Below, one piece after another: positions 1-10,339 of a DNA stretch of 64,000 nucleotides. This DNA is from Stramenopiles sp. TOSAG23-2. Lineage: Eukaryota; Sar. The stretch covers positions 1 through 64,000 of the forward strand of contig LT649241.1 of the NCBI GenBank assembly GCA_900128395.1, in the 5' to 3' direction. The notes below the pieces were generated by a model that was not told where the DNA came from, searched no databases, and saw only the letters and a program-made list of their open reading frames with translations. Positions within the stretch are counted from its first letter, which is position 1. Each line of letters begins with the position of its first letter. Made by a program: the position numbers and the translations under genes.

Positions 1-653
1 TTTTGACAGAAGAAAAAGGACATTTTGAAAATGTGCTAAAGGAAATGAGAAAATTTTGCATGCTTACGTCGATGAAAAAGAAGAAGAAAGATTGTATTGA
101 CAACTTGGAACTTAAATTAGTAAATCAACTTATTGGTGAACGTGCAACATTTAAACATGCAATTGATTATGGTCAAAAACACATAGCAGAAGGATATATG
201 ATAATTGCAAATGTAGATATCTATTTCGACGATTCGCTAAAATTTATTGCATATAATTCCAAAGTAGCAATTAATGATGAAACATATTTAAATAAAAAAT
301 GCTATGCATTATTACGTTATGAATGTTTAAATGGAACGCCTGGTGATGTAGAATCAATTAAAAAAATAAATATAAGAAGTGATAGCCAAGACGCATGGAT
401 CATGCCCATACCATTTATTTTCAATACATCAAATGCTAATTTTTATTTTGGTAAAGTTGGTGCGGATAATTCTTTCATACATTTATTACGTGATCAAAAT
501 ATTCATGTGTCCTCCCCATCGTTGACTATCCGTACATCTCATTTGCATAGGATCAAAGGAAGTCGAACATATTCACATTTAGATCATGTATCCTTTTTAC
601 CGAGTCAAATAAAAAGTAGTCCATATGTGAAAGTAGGATATCGTTTGTATTGA
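1..653 (+). CDS. Nucleotide-sugar glycosyltransferase-like protein, 5'-partial
   Basis: The frame is open from the window edge and the first in-frame codons contain no convincing ATG, so only the C-terminal ~216 residues are present. The order of motifs resembles small protist glycosyltransferases: an R-A-T-F-K segment, then ANVDIYFD (a possible DxD-type metal/nucleotide-sugar site), then RSDSQDAW, then FYFGKVGADN, and a closing SIRT/H-L-H element seen here as IRTSHLHR. The expected role is transfer of a sugar from a nucleotide donor, probably in the secretory pathway. No membrane anchor is visible, but the N-terminus lies outside the window. Family placement is from motif memory only. The stop is TGA. 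Confidence 0.55.
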   Translation, partial: LTEEKGHFENVLKEMRKFCMLTSMKKKKKDCIDNLELKLVNQLIGERATFKHAIDYGQKHIAEGYMIIANVDIYFDDSLKFIAYNSKVAINDETYLNKKCYALLRYECLNGTPGDVESIKKINIRSDSQDAWIMPIPFIFNTSNANFYFGKVGADNSFIHLLRDQNIHVSSPSLTIRTSHLHRIKGSRTYSHLDHVSFLPSQIKSSPYVKVGYRLY

Positions 654-795
654 AGAGAAGTGTTGCAACAAGATTTGGTAATTTTCAGAGAGATGTATTG
701 TTTTTAGTGTGTGCGTGTGGAGATAAAATCTAAAATTTGACAAAAAATACGAGTAACATTTTTTGTAAAATATGCGGGGGGGGAAATATAATTTT

Positions 796-1090
796 TTACT
801 CTCTTCCTTCAAGCTTTTTGACCTTGTTTAGTTCATTTAGAAGCTCGCTTGTCAATTTTTTTTGTTCCTCTTTTTCTTTTTCTAATTTTTTAATTTGTTC
901 TTTTAAAATGTCGATTTCTGTAAGTTTCCTGTCAGTAAATGTCGCTTGTTGTAGCAATGTGTTCTGGCTAATTTCATAATCATCCTTTATATCTTCAAAT
1001 TTGTCCTGAAGTTCACTTTTTACCTTTTTAAAATTTTCACTGCGTTGTGATGCTACTGATAACCATCCATTACTGTTTTCAGGTGATGGA
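796..1090 (-). pseudogene. C-terminal coiled-coil fragment, 5'-truncated
   Basis: On the minus strand a strongly heptad-like segment rich in Lys, Glu and Leu (about 95 residues) ends in a normal stop at 796. Upstream it loses sense at about 1088-1090, where a plus-strand Sfi1-like fragment begins head to head. The composition (KKLEKEKEEQ, LLNELNKVKK) is that of a genuine coiled coil. A formal ATG exists at 1134, but its first ~15 codons are antisense to the Sfi1-like repeat, so that start is probably not real. It is best read as the 3' end of a gene cut by a rearrangement. No function can be assigned. Confidence 0.4.
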
Positions 1091-1122
1091 TATTTAATAG
1101 TCGTAAGAAAAAACATAATCGA

Positions 1123-1785
1123 TTGATTGTACAAAAATTTATTTATCGTATGAAAAATATAACTATATCAAGAACACTACGACGTTGGATGGAATATGTA
1201 TCAGAAACTAAAAATGCTCGATGGTGTATAAATTCCAAAGCATATATGGTAAAAGAAAAACATCAAAAAGCAATATGTACACGATTTGTAAAAGTATGGC
1301 AAAATAAGAAATTGATGAAATTATTTAATACATGGATATTTAATAGTCGTAAGAAAAAACATAATCGATTGATTGTACAAAAATTTATTTATCGTATGAA
1401 AAATATAACTGTAACAAGAACACTACGACGTTGGATAGAATATGTATCAGAAACTAAAAATGCTCGATCATTAGTCCATCGTGTAGTAAAAACATTTAAA
1501 CATAAAAGTATGTCAATGGGCTATAAGAAGTGGTTACAATATACAATAGAACAGAGAAATAATGAATCCTTGGAAAAAATGAAAATGTTATATGAGATTA
1601 AAGTTGGTCATTATAAAGAATGGAGTGTAAAATGGATGCAAAAATCACACGAATCTCTGGAGCTGGCAAATCACTTGAAAGGTGACTTGGATGAAATCCA
1701 CAGCAATATGCCCTCAATATATGACTTTATGGTTCAAGGTGGCAAATTGTCGATTGAAAAAAATGAAAATATAGAATTAGAATAA
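1123..1785 (+). CDS. Sfi1-like (centrin-binding repeat) protein fragment
   Basis: The protein is basic and helical, with Trp-centred repeats of about 23-35 residues (RTLRRWMEYV, KVWQNKKLMK, FNTWIFNSRK, RTLRRWIEYV, YKKWLQYTIE, KEWSVKWMQK). This pattern is typical of Sfi1-type centrin-binding helices found at centrosomes or basal bodies. A block of about 136 bp (1088-1223) recurs at 1334-1469, an 82-codon period, with only a few changes. The repeat sense continues upstream of the ATG to about 1089 but meets a TGA, so the gene is probably 5'-truncated at the same point where the minus-strand coiled-coil fragment ends. The acidic C-terminus is unrelated to the repeats. Function in centrin binding is inferred. 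Confidence 0.5.
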   Translation: MIVQKFIYRMKNITISRTLRRWMEYVSETKNARWCINSKAYMVKEKHQKAICTRFVKVWQNKKLMKLFNTWIFNSRKKKHNRLIVQKFIYRMKNITVTRTLRRWIEYVSETKNARSLVHRVVKTFKHKSMSMGYKKWLQYTIEQRNNESLEKMKMLYEIKVGHYKEWSVKWMQKSHESLELANHLKGDLDEIHSNMPSIYDFMVQGGKLSIEKNENIELE

Positions 1786-1925
1786 AAAGACATTTATGTG
1801 TGTTTTATTTAGAAATATATGTTTTCGTAGAGTAAAATATTTATAAGCTTTATACACAACAACTTTCGTGCCAGTGTGTATATATTTTAATCCGAATTTA
1901 TATACACTTGTCCTTTTTAATATTT

Positions 1926-2543
1926 TTACATTTTGCTTTTAGACGTGAATGATGGATGTTGCTTCACAATTATGTGAGTAGCTTCTGCTTCTGAAAAAAT
2001 TTGACCTGTGTCACCATTTGATAAAGTTGCTTTGATTGTTATTTTACGACCAACAATTTTTTCTAACCAAGCTTCAGCTCTGAAAACGCCTGGCACAGGT
2101 CTTGCGGGTGCTTTCATACGTGTTGTTAATGTGCCAGTGGGAGCAGGTTTTGGTTGTGCACTTGCACAAGTCATAGCACATAAAAAATCAAAAACACTTG
2201 CTTGGGCACCACCTTGTCCTGTGCCTAAACTATTTCTACCATTCGAGGTATACGGTCCAAAATATACAGCCATTAAAATGCGTTGCCTATCTTTTGATAT
2301 CATTAATTCACAATGAAATGGTGATGTACGCCCCATAAGATAATGCATTTGACCACCACTAGATTCTCTTTGTTTCATTGGCACTTTTGTCCAACCTTCT
2401 GGTTCATGCTTTACATTTTGATACCATTTACATTGTTCAAATTGCTTTTTTGCATGTTTATCAAATTCTTCATAATATTGTTTCACCGCATCCGGAATGG
2501 CATATTTTTCCAAATCAGATATATCATCCATTGACGTAGACAT
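1926..2543 (-). CDS. Hotdog-fold acyl-CoA thioesterase-like protein
   Basis: About 205 residues if started at the ATG at 2543 (MSTSMDDI). An upstream in-frame ATG at 2606 would add an AT-rich hydrophobic stretch and looks like leader noise. The core has the hotdog pattern GGAQASVFDFLCAMTCA (helix in the fold) followed by LTTRMKAPARPVPGVFRAEAWL and strands ITIKATLSNGD and AEATHIIV, as in the PaaI/THEM4 thioesterase superfamily. The family hydrolyses acyl-CoA thioesters, usually as dimers or higher oligomers. No targeting peptide is evident with the chosen start. The substrate cannot be told from sequence. Confidence 0.6.
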   Translation of the reverse strand: MSTSMDDISDLEKYAIPDAVKQYYEEFDKHAKKQFEQCKWYQNVKHEPEGWTKVPMKQRESSGGQMHYLMGRTSPFHCELMISKDRQRILMAVYFGPYTSNGRNSLGTGQGGAQASVFDFLCAMTCASAQPKPAPTGTLTTRMKAPARPVPGVFRAEAWLEKIVGRKITIKATLSNGDTGQIFSEAEATHIIVKQHPSFTSKSKM

Positions 2544-3126
2544 GATTACATATAAATACAAATAAATAAATATACAATACGAAACAATAATATGATACTG
2601 ATGCATGAAAAGAATTTTGTATCTCCGCTATTACATCACATATCTTTTTTATATATTTAAAATAAAAATATAAAAAAAAAAATAATAAATAAAAAAAAAT
2701 TTCAGCAGAGTTTTTTTGGTGTAAAAACCTTAAACCAAATAGCATGAGAATAGCACTTCAAAAAATACAATGCTATGTGCCTGCCAGCCTGCCGCCACCC
2801 AGTTCCCGTCTTCAGTATATATTTAATTTCAGCTCATTCAACTATATCATCAGATTTACCTGGTTGAGATGGATTGTTTTTTTAATAGTGTGCTGTGTTA
2901 TTTTTTACACATTTTTTCGAAAAAAATAATATAAAATTGTTGTAAAGATATATACATATACATATCAAATAGATACCGGGATACATAACAATTAGAAAAG
3001 AAACAATAAGAGATACGGGATAGATAAATAACCAAGCATCATTTAGAACAAGTTGAACACAAAAAAAAGTACAAGGTATATCAGAAAGTAACGAGAAACA
3101 AGTTTATATATCCAACAAAACAGAAC
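2544..3126. other. AT-rich intergenic region
   Basis: Divergent spacer between the thioesterase and glucosylceramidase genes. It contains A/T runs and a short hydrophobic reading frame (2744-2929) with no recognisable features, which I do not call. Promoters for both genes must lie here, but no motif stands out. Confidence 0.5.
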
Positions 3127-4737
3127 ATGAAATTCACAGCAACTGTTTTCCTGCTTGCGGTGCTTTGTGGCGCAGCTGCTGCTGCAACATCAGTTACATT
3201 GATACAAACTGCTGAAACTATACCGTCAAAAGATCATCCAGATCGTTTAGCAAAATACGTATATAATATTTCTGATACAAAAAAAGCAGATCGTATGACG
3301 TTAAAGGTTGATTTGGATACAAAATATCAAACACTTAAAGGTTTTGGTGGTGCCTTTACAGATTCTGTTGCACATGTATTTTCCCAATTGAATTCCAAGT
3401 TACAGGAAGAAGTTTTAGAAGCAATGTGGGGAGAAACCGGTCAAAAATATAATTTAGCACGTTTAACAGTTGGTGGTACAGATTTTTCTGTTGATGTGTA
3501 TAATTACAATGAGAAACCAAATGATTTTGATCAAGAAAATTTCACTATTAAACATGATACGGAATTAATTATTCCATTAATACACCAAGCGCAAAAAAAA
3601 GCGGCAGAGACGTCAGATAAATTAGAATTTTTATCTAGTTCATGGTCACCTCCTGGATGGATGAAAAGGGCGTGGTTGGCTAATAAAGGATATATGAGAA
3701 ATTCCGCAAAACCAGGTATGCTTGATGATCCAAAAATGTATAAATCATATGCTTTGTACTTTTCAAAATATTTAACAGAATATAAAAAGCAAGGTATAAA
3801 TATATCAATGATGACGATACAAAATGAACCAGATAGTGCTGATCATATGTTTCCAGTTGCGTATCCAGCATGTAATTTCAATGGAACAGGGGAAGGGGAA
3901 TATTTACTTAATTATTTAGGTCCACAAATACGAAAAGATCATCCTGATGTAAAAATTTTTGTACATGACGGTCAAAAGTTTCACGATGTGCCAATATTAA
4001 CCAGAGTGGATGCTATTATCGAAGCAGCCGGCGGGGATTATAAATACATCGATGGAGTTGCGTTTCATTGGTATGGTGATAATTTGAACAATTATCAATA
4101 TTTAAAAGCATTAAATGAGAAACATCCTAATTTATCGTTGATGGCAACTGAAGCAACGTTAGAAGCACCTGGACGTCAAACTATTGGCACATCGCCTTGG
4201 AAGGAGGCGCAGAAATATGCTGTTGATATTATCGGTGATTTAAATGAAAATACAGAAGGATGGATTGAATGGAATGTGTTGTTAGATTCAAAAGGTGGCC
4301 CGACGTGTATTGGTCCTACCAATAATGAATTTTGCACACCACTCGTTGGACATTGCGATGCACCAATTCTTGCTGATACAAAAAAACAAACATTGGAATA
4401 TCGTGATACATTTTGGATCATGGCACATTTCAGTCGTTTTATCCCACGTGGATCTGTAAGGGTAAGCATGACAAATGATACAGAAACAGGATTGAAATTT
4501 ACAAGTTTTGTTACACCTGACAACGTTTTAGTTATGGTAATCGTCAATACTCAAGATAACCATTTGGAACATTATCAAATCAATGTTAATGATAAATATG
4601 TCCACATTCCAATAATTCATTCACATAGCATACAAACTGTTTTGTATGATTTGAAAACAACAAAAGAAGAAAAAGACGAGAAGAAGAAGAAACATGAAGA
4701 GGAAAAGTTGTTGTCACATCGTAGTAGTGAACAGTAA
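3127..4737 (+). CDS. Secreted/lysosomal glucosylceramidase-like glycosidase, GH30
   Basis: The 536-residue protein starts with a signal peptide (residues 1-20, ending in an Ala run). It then carries the GH30 (beta/alpha)8 core and C-terminal beta domain of the acid beta-glucocerebrosidase family, close to the usual length. Visible motifs are GFGGAFTDS (71-79), SSSWSPPGWMK (about 170-180), the acid/base Glu in IQNEP (E234), FHWYGD (about 314-318), the nucleophile Glu in MATEATLE (E342), and WIEWNVLLD. Expected reaction: hydrolysis of the glucosyl bond of glucosylceramide or related beta-glycosides in a lysosome-like compartment or outside the cell. The Lys/Glu-rich tail after residue 510 is not part of the family core. 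Both catalytic residues are intact. Confidence 0.9.
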   Translation: MKFTATVFLLAVLCGAAAAATSVTLIQTAETIPSKDHPDRLAKYVYNISDTKKADRMTLKVDLDTKYQTLKGFGGAFTDSVAHVFSQLNSKLQEEVLEAMWGETGQKYNLARLTVGGTDFSVDVYNYNEKPNDFDQENFTIKHDTELIIPLIHQAQKKAAETSDKLEFLSSSWSPPGWMKRAWLANKGYMRNSAKPGMLDDPKMYKSYALYFSKYLTEYKKQGINISMMTIQNEPDSADHMFPVAYPACNFNGTGEGEYLLNYLGPQIRKDHPDVKIFVHDGQKFHDVPILTRVDAIIEAAGGDYKYIDGVAFHWYGDNLNNYQYLKALNEKHPNLSLMATEATLEAPGRQTIGTSPWKEAQKYAVDIIGDLNENTEGWIEWNVLLDSKGGPTCIGPTNNEFCTPLVGHCDAPILADTKKQTLEYRDTFWIMAHFSRFIPRGSVRVSMTNDTETGLKFTSFVTPDNVLVMVIVNTQDNHLEHYQINVNDKYVHIPIIHSHSIQTVLYDLKTTKEEKDEKKKKHEEEKLLSHRSSEQ

Positions 4738-5011
4738 AAATATATATATATTTAATATAATATGAATTAAAAATTTACACAAGAGCAATACGACACCGTG
4801 TGGTTAAAATACACAATACACTCTCCCTAAAGACCAACACACAAGTTTCATAATCCTTTGAGAAGTTTTCAATTAGACCTCTTTGGGGAAAAGAACCAAT
4901 TAATATTCTAATAATAATATATACAGTAATAGAAAATTAAATAATAATAAACACACACACAATAATACAAATTTCTCAACACCAGAAAAAAGAATTAACA
5001 ATAATACATAT

Positions 5012-5641
5012 ATGTATACTAATTTATCAAACATGCACTTCTTATCATCATTGTACATTACATTTTTCATTTTATATATTGCCATATTATTTACTTGCCA
5101 TGGATTAGAATTTCATGGAAAAGTTCCATATCAAGAATTATGGGAGCAAGAAGTTGAATTGCCTAGGTTTGATGAAAGGCATGTAGTTAATGAACATGAC
5201 GGTACGACTGAATCTGTTGTGTTGCTTGTCCAACTTAGGCCACGAGACGAACGGATTGATGATGCTGACCTTATCATAACTAATTGTGATGTAAAAAATA
5301 TATGGAGTGATAATATTGGATATTCCTATAGTTATAGTGACGAAGTTGTAATTGTAAAGATTGATGACTTGTCACATGTTTGTCTTCATGTTTGGGGAAA
5401 TAAGCGAAAACATATTTCATCTTTTTCCGTATCAGCTCATTTAAAAACGGAAGAAGAAGCTTTAGACTATCAAATGGGTGGTGCTAAGAATAATATAAAT
5501 AGCTACATCGATGATTCTATGGACTCTTCGTATTCTTCTTCATTTGATGATACGAAGAATAGTTATCAACAAGATGATACATCAAATATATTGGAAGTGA
5601 TTTTGAATATAATAGTTGAAATAGTAAAATTTGTTGCTTAA
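5012..5641 (+). CDS. Secreted or type II membrane orphan protein
   Basis: About 209 residues. A hydrophobic N-terminal segment (about residues 9-30) can act as signal peptide or anchor. An alternative start at MHFLSSL (5033) would make it a more typical signal peptide. The remaining ~170 residues are acidic, with beta-like patches such as VVLLVQLRP and EVVIVKIDD, a Ser/Tyr/Asp-rich stretch near 160-190, and a hydrophobic C-terminal tail (VILNIIVEIVKFVA) that could be a GPI signal or amphipathic helix. I recognise no domain. Confidence 0.5.
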   Translation: MYTNLSNMHFLSSLYITFFILYIAILFTCHGLEFHGKVPYQELWEQEVELPRFDERHVVNEHDGTTESVVLLVQLRPRDERIDDADLIITNCDVKNIWSDNIGYSYSYSDEVVIVKIDDLSHVCLHVWGNKRKHISSFSVSAHLKTEEEALDYQMGGAKNNINSYIDDSMDSSYSSSFDDTKNSYQQDDTSNILEVILNIIVEIVKFVA

Positions 5642-5828
5642 CAATAATATTTTTGTAATACATACGCGCGTAAATATAATTAACGTACTGCTGTGCATTT
5701 TTATGAGATATACTTCGTATTCAAAAAAAAGAAAGTAATAAACACTACGTCACATTTATCTCTATAATATTAAACACATACTTTTCTCTCCACACACACT
5801 CTCTAGTCTCTTTTACCACACTCTATCT

Positions 5829-6716
5829 CTACAATTTACTTTGTTCAATCAATAATGGTTGTTGCTCCTCCAAGAATCCATAAAAAATAAAAAAATGAAA
5901 TGGAGGAAATTGTTTTAATGGCTCCACACCAGAATATTCTCCAGAATAATTGATCAATAATTCTTCCATTTCATATATGATATCTTTACAAGAAATGAAA
6001 TCTAATGTATTTTTTTCTTCATTGAATTTCCATTGTAATTTTTCATCGTTGTTACCACCATGATTCATTAAATCACCAAATGGAACTAATACGGCTCTAC
6101 CACCATTTATATATGCTGAATTTTGTACAAAAAAATTTCGAGAATTAACCATAGACCAACCATATATATATTCTTCTAATGTGAATAATGGATTATCTAT
6201 TATTGTAAATCCTAATTTAATGTCTTCATATTCTTGTTTTAACTCTTTTTGCAATAATTTTACATGTTTTTGTATTACATTATAATCGTTATTTACATTT
6301 CGTTCATTTTTTACAAAAAATTCATTCATATCTATCGCTTCTTTTAATTTTGTTGAATTCCAAAATAAAGGAAAAAAAGAATATGCCTCCTTTAAAGTTG
6401 GAAGTGTTGTTGTATATGGTGTTTTATTAAACTTTTTTTTCATATTATTCAAATGAAATGCTAGATATATGGCAAGATACGACTCTGATGGTAACTTTAC
6501 ATGTAATTTATCAAAATTATATTTATATTCTTTTAATATTTCCAAGCCATTTGATTGTGATATTAAAATATCATTTGGTATTGAAAAGACTAATTCATTT
6601 TTATATATTTTGTCCAACGTAAACAATCCACGTCCAATTGGTCCATTTTTCACTACAACTTTTGATGATACGTATCCATCTTTATGGTTGGTTATATATT
6701 TCCTCAATTCCTCCAT
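5829..6716 (-). CDS. SET-domain methyltransferase, SETD3/Rubisco LSMT-like
   Basis: The 295-residue frame shows the split SET architecture of the SETD3/SETD6/LSMT class. The first part is GPIGRGLFTLDKI near residues 25-38 (the G-x-G-L-F element), then a helical iSET insertion containing AYSFFPLFWN. The catalytic half has MVNSRNF, LVPFGDLMNHG (NH motif) and EELLINYSGEYSG, where the Y-S-G replaces the more common Y-G. It ends at FYGFLEE, shorter than full family members, which have a further C-terminal substrate-binding domain, so it is a minimal version. Expected activity is SAM-dependent lysine or histidine methylation of a soluble protein. Confidence 0.8.
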   Translation of the reverse strand: MEELRKYITNHKDGYVSSKVVVKNGPIGRGLFTLDKIYKNELVFSIPNDILISQSNGLEILKEYKYNFDKLHVKLPSESYLAIYLAFHLNNMKKKFNKTPYTTTLPTLKEAYSFFPLFWNSTKLKEAIDMNEFFVKNERNVNNDYNVIQKHVKLLQKELKQEYEDIKLGFTIIDNPLFTLEEYIYGWSMVNSRNFFVQNSAYINGGRAVLVPFGDLMNHGGNNDEKLQWKFNEEKNTLDFISCKDIIYEMEELLINYSGEYSGVEPLKQFPPFHFFIFYGFLEEQQPLLIEQSKL

Positions 6717-6906
6717 CGTTCGTTTTGGTTATTACTATTACGTTTATATGTATATCATTTATTCAACAATGATGATAAATCTATGTACATAAATCTGTAT
6801 AAACATCCGATAATGCAACCTAAATGCTAATCGCGCACCACCTACCAATTATCAATTTTTTATTAATTATATTATCTAAAAAATTATAACCCAAAAGATA
6901 GTTTTT

Positions 6907-7377
6907 TCTAAAGTTGGGCATTTTGTAAGACTTTTGTCCTATATCTTCAGTAGTATAAATATAGTAGTCTATAGTATATGTAATAATTTTTAGATAAACT
7001 GTAAAAATATACCGAAATTGTCTGAAAAACAGTATATTTTAGCTATATTACAGTACTAATTTAGTTAAAAATACAGTATATTGTATAATATATTGACAAA
7101 ATATAGAAAAATTTATCCTATGTGTAAAATGGCTGGTCTGATCTTTTTGGCTGCCATATATAATATACAAAATTTTCTAAAAGTGGGCATTTTGTAAGAC
7201 ATTTTGCCTATATCTTCAGTAGTATAAATTATAGTAGTCTATAGTATATGAAATAATTTTTAGATAACTGTAAAAATATACCGAAATTGTCTGAAAAACA
7301 GTCTATTTTAGCTATATTATAGTACTAATTTAGTTAAAAATACAGTATATATTGTATAATATATTGACAAAATATAG
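6907..7377. repeat. Pair of ~200-bp direct repeats
   Basis: The segment 6907-7106 recurs at 7176-7377 with about 95% identity. Both copies begin near a GGGCATTTTGTAAGAC element and end at TATATTGACAAAATATA. The 70 bp between them are unrelated. They lie directly 5' of the transposase relic and may be part of its terminal or subterminal structure. They explain most of the 6.8-7.7 kb gap. No inverted partner was found on the far side of the transposase. Confidence 0.8.
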
Positions 7378-7737
7378 TGGGGTAGTAGTGAAAAGTGACT
7401 ACATACATATTAGCATATAAATACAGGGTAAAAACGTGATTTTTAAAAACGAGTAGGTGTCAAAAATATAGAACCCTCAAATAATTAATATGCACGTGAT
7501 AACTATCTATTTGAAATCTACTTTTTTGATACATGTGCAATAATAATTATGATTTACATGTATCATTGTAAACAATATACCATTTTTTTTGTAAACAATA
7601 TACATTCTTGAAACAAAATGAATTAACATGCCAAAATATTTGAATTAAATCTCCTTTGGAATACATTTTAATCATAAAATAGCTGCATATATACTTGTTT
7701 TTACAACAACAGCCTCTAGCAACACATTAGTTGGAGA

Positions 7738-8726
7738 ATGTCATCACCAATGTCATCGCCATTAAAAAAAAAAAATAGGGTAACACAGAACAAAAATTAT
7801 TATCAAAAGGAGAAAGAAGCTAAAAAACTAGAACGAATAAAGGCAGCAAAAGCTATATTGAAGGATTACAAAGAATGGAACATACATGAATTGGATGTGG
7901 TTGACGTTCCACAGGTACAATTTAAAGTTAAAGAAATGGTTAAAGCAAATGGTTGGAAATGGGTTGTGCCAAAAAGCACAAAGACAGCGGCCCAATGTAT
8001 TGATCGATCACATGCTGATTGCAACGGCAAAATATTATGGCATAAATATGAGGATGTATACATATTAAAATCTTTTACACCATGCAATCATGGCGTGGAG
8101 TTCGATCGGATTAGTAGGAATTGTTTAACTAGCGCTAAAGCACTTGTTAAACATATCAATAATCATTTAAAAGAGGACCCAAAAATCAAAACTCGAAGTT
8201 TAGTAACAATTCTTAATAATAATGATAACACAAAAAAGTATATTACTGATAAACATCAAGCGTTTGGTAGCGGCCCGGAAGATCAGATACAAACAAATTA
8301 ATGACATATATACAAAACCAGGTATTTGAAGTCAAACAAAATGAAAACAGTGAAAAAGTTGTGACAAATCCATTTTGGAAATCATTTTTTGATGAAAATT
8401 GTATTGATTGGATGGAAATAACATCACATGGAATATGTAAATTAGCAAAATTGTATACCAGTACAAGATCATTAAAATTTTTAATACCAAATGGTATTTG
8501 TGATGCTGCATCTACAAAACCCCTTGGTGAAAGAGATTCATTGGGTAAGCTATATACATATATAATGCAAGATGGTAATCATAATATCCACTTGGGTGCC
8601 ATTGGGCATGGAGGAACAGAAAGTAACACAGAATGGTGGTTTTTCCTGCATCGCGTTTTGAAAGTGTGTTTTAAAATGTTTGGCAATAATTTCAACATCT
8701 TTAGTGATGACAATGGCCAATACTGA
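7738..8726 (+). mobile_element. Decayed Mutator-like (MULE) transposase
   Basis: Two reading frames overlap at 8299-8303. The first (7738-8301) has a basic, nuclear-type N-terminus. It is followed by a segment with spaced Cys/His (C-I-D-R-S-H-A-D-C and PCNH), typical of the FLYWCH/WRKY-like DNA-binding region of MULE proteins. The second (8301-8726) matches the start of the MULE DDE core in order: a hydrophobic strand, LGKLYTYIMQDGNHN, LGAIGHGGTES with TEWWFFLHRVL, then a strand ending FSDD, where the second catalytic Asp is expected. The frame then ends in stops, and downstream the sense is lost. The element is therefore frameshifted and truncated, and surely inactive. Confidence 0.65.
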
Positions 8727-9160
8727 TACTGATGCTGTCCAATAAGAGTGGATATGGAAGCATCAAATGCATCAATCAAGGATTGGTTATGCATGTCATC
8801 TGGCATGTGTACATATATTTACTATGTGCTATATCTGGCTATCCTGATACCTCTGTACTAATGTTTGGGGTACTGATTAGGTTATTATTAATGCTGCTTT
8901 CATGCTAATAATATAGTCTGTGTCGATATAAAATGCCGTACGCACATACGCACGAACCAGGTATTCCAATAATATATTTCATACGAGGAATATGAAACAG
9001 CAATATCCTTAATTCGATATCATAGCAACCATACTTATAGTTTCTATTTCTTCTTCATGATGATATAATATAAAGGGAATATATCAACAACAACAAAATA
9101 AAGAAAGATAGTTTTATACGTTTTTTTTCGGTACATTGTTGTCTATGTAAAACACACAGG
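8727..9160. other. Intergenic, includes transposase remnant tail
   Basis: The first ~100 bp still resemble coding sequence broken by stops and probably belong to the transposase relic. The rest is AT-rich leader of the phosphoesterase gene. Nothing else is recognised. Confidence 0.4.
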
Positions 9161-10048
9161 ATGGGGTGGTTGAGTTACTTTTCCAGCTGTTGCCCATTTG
9201 GATGCTTTTGTTGTTTTGTCCCTCAAGCACCAGTTGGTACAAAAGTACCGGAAGAAATAACTGTAGTAAATTTAAATTTACCCGTAAAAATTAGCAGTGG
9301 AAATTTGATTCATAATAAATATGTTCGAGTTGTATTGATAAGTGATACACATGGTAGGCATGAAGAGTTAGGAGAATTACCAGATGGATATATTTTGATT
9401 CATTGTGGAGACTTTGTTCCAAATTATAAACGTTGTACAGTTGTAAATATCGAAGAATTTGATGCTTGGCTTGGTACACAGTCTGATAAATTCAAGCATA
9501 CATATGTTTGTTGTGGAAATCATGAAGTTTTATTGGATAATGGAGGAACAGCGACACCATCTGTGACCCTCAAAAATGCAAAGTGGTTGGATGGATCAAA
9601 AGTTATCGAGGTATGTAATTTGAAAATTTGGGGTGCACCATATCGACCTCGGCGTGGATGCGCGTATAGAGCTGAAGCATTTGGACGTTCATTAAAATTT
9701 ATTAAAAATTTTTGGGAAGAAAATCTTGAATCAAATTTAGATGTGGTAATAACACATGGACCACCCTATGGTGTGTTAGATTTAGAACCTGTCGGACATA
9801 TAGGGGATTGGTATTTATTAGATCAAATTGCAAATTATGCAAAGCCTTCCTTACATGCATTTGGTCATGTTCATCATTGTTACGGTGGTCGAAAATATAA
9901 AAATACATTATTTGTAAATGCTTCATCATGCAGTGGCGATCGTGTCGTACATGGGTTGAATAAGCCTGTCGTTGTGGATTTGTTTCCAAAAAAATTAATG
10001 TCGAATGTTGTTGCTAAAATGGAAGAGATTGAAGTTGATGGTGTTTAA
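9161..10048 (+). CDS. Calcineurin-like metallophosphoesterase, MPPED-like
   Basis: The 295-residue protein shows all metallophosphoesterase motifs in order: D-T-H in LISDTHGRH (D62, H64), GD in HCGDFVP (84), CGNHE (N120, H121), ITHGPPYG (about 196-203) and FGHVH (about 236-240). The spacing fits the MPPED1/MPPED2 (239AB) type of two-metal phosphodiesterase. The N-terminus MGWLS followed by a Cys cluster (residues 10-18) looks like a myristoylation plus palmitoylation signal, so membrane attachment is likely. The substrate is unknown; cyclic nucleotides or phosphoesters are typical of the family. Confidence 0.85.
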   Translation: MGWLSYFSSCCPFGCFCCFVPQAPVGTKVPEEITVVNLNLPVKISSGNLIHNKYVRVVLISDTHGRHEELGELPDGYILIHCGDFVPNYKRCTVVNIEEFDAWLGTQSDKFKHTYVCCGNHEVLLDNGGTATPSVTLKNAKWLDGSKVIEVCNLKIWGAPYRPRRGCAYRAEAFGRSLKFIKNFWEENLESNLDVVITHGPPYGVLDLEPVGHIGDWYLLDQIANYAKPSLHAFGHVHHCYGGRKYKNTLFVNASSCSGDRVVHGLNKPVVVDLFPKKLMSNVVAKMEEIEVDGV

Positions 10049-10339
10049 AATATTTACGATTCGTAATATACAGCACAGAGAGGAATATACACTCTATAAT
10101 ACGAATATAAAATTTATTTTTAAGCACTTAACACACAATTAACAATGTGCCAATCTAAATCTAAAAAATCATTTTTCTAAAATCGATAGAGATTTTAATT
10201 CGGGTCGGCCAGAGAGGCTCTGACACTTTTCCTTTCATGTTAAAAGGACATCTACTATGATTTTACATACGAATATCATGGTCAACCAACATTATTATAT
10301 TGTGGATATTTTTATACTACCCTGCACTTTTTGCAACCT

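Noticed and set aside
2744-2929. Short hydrophobic frame before the glucosylceramidase gene
   Set aside because: AT-rich DNA readily gives Phe/Ile/Tyr-rich frames; no other support.
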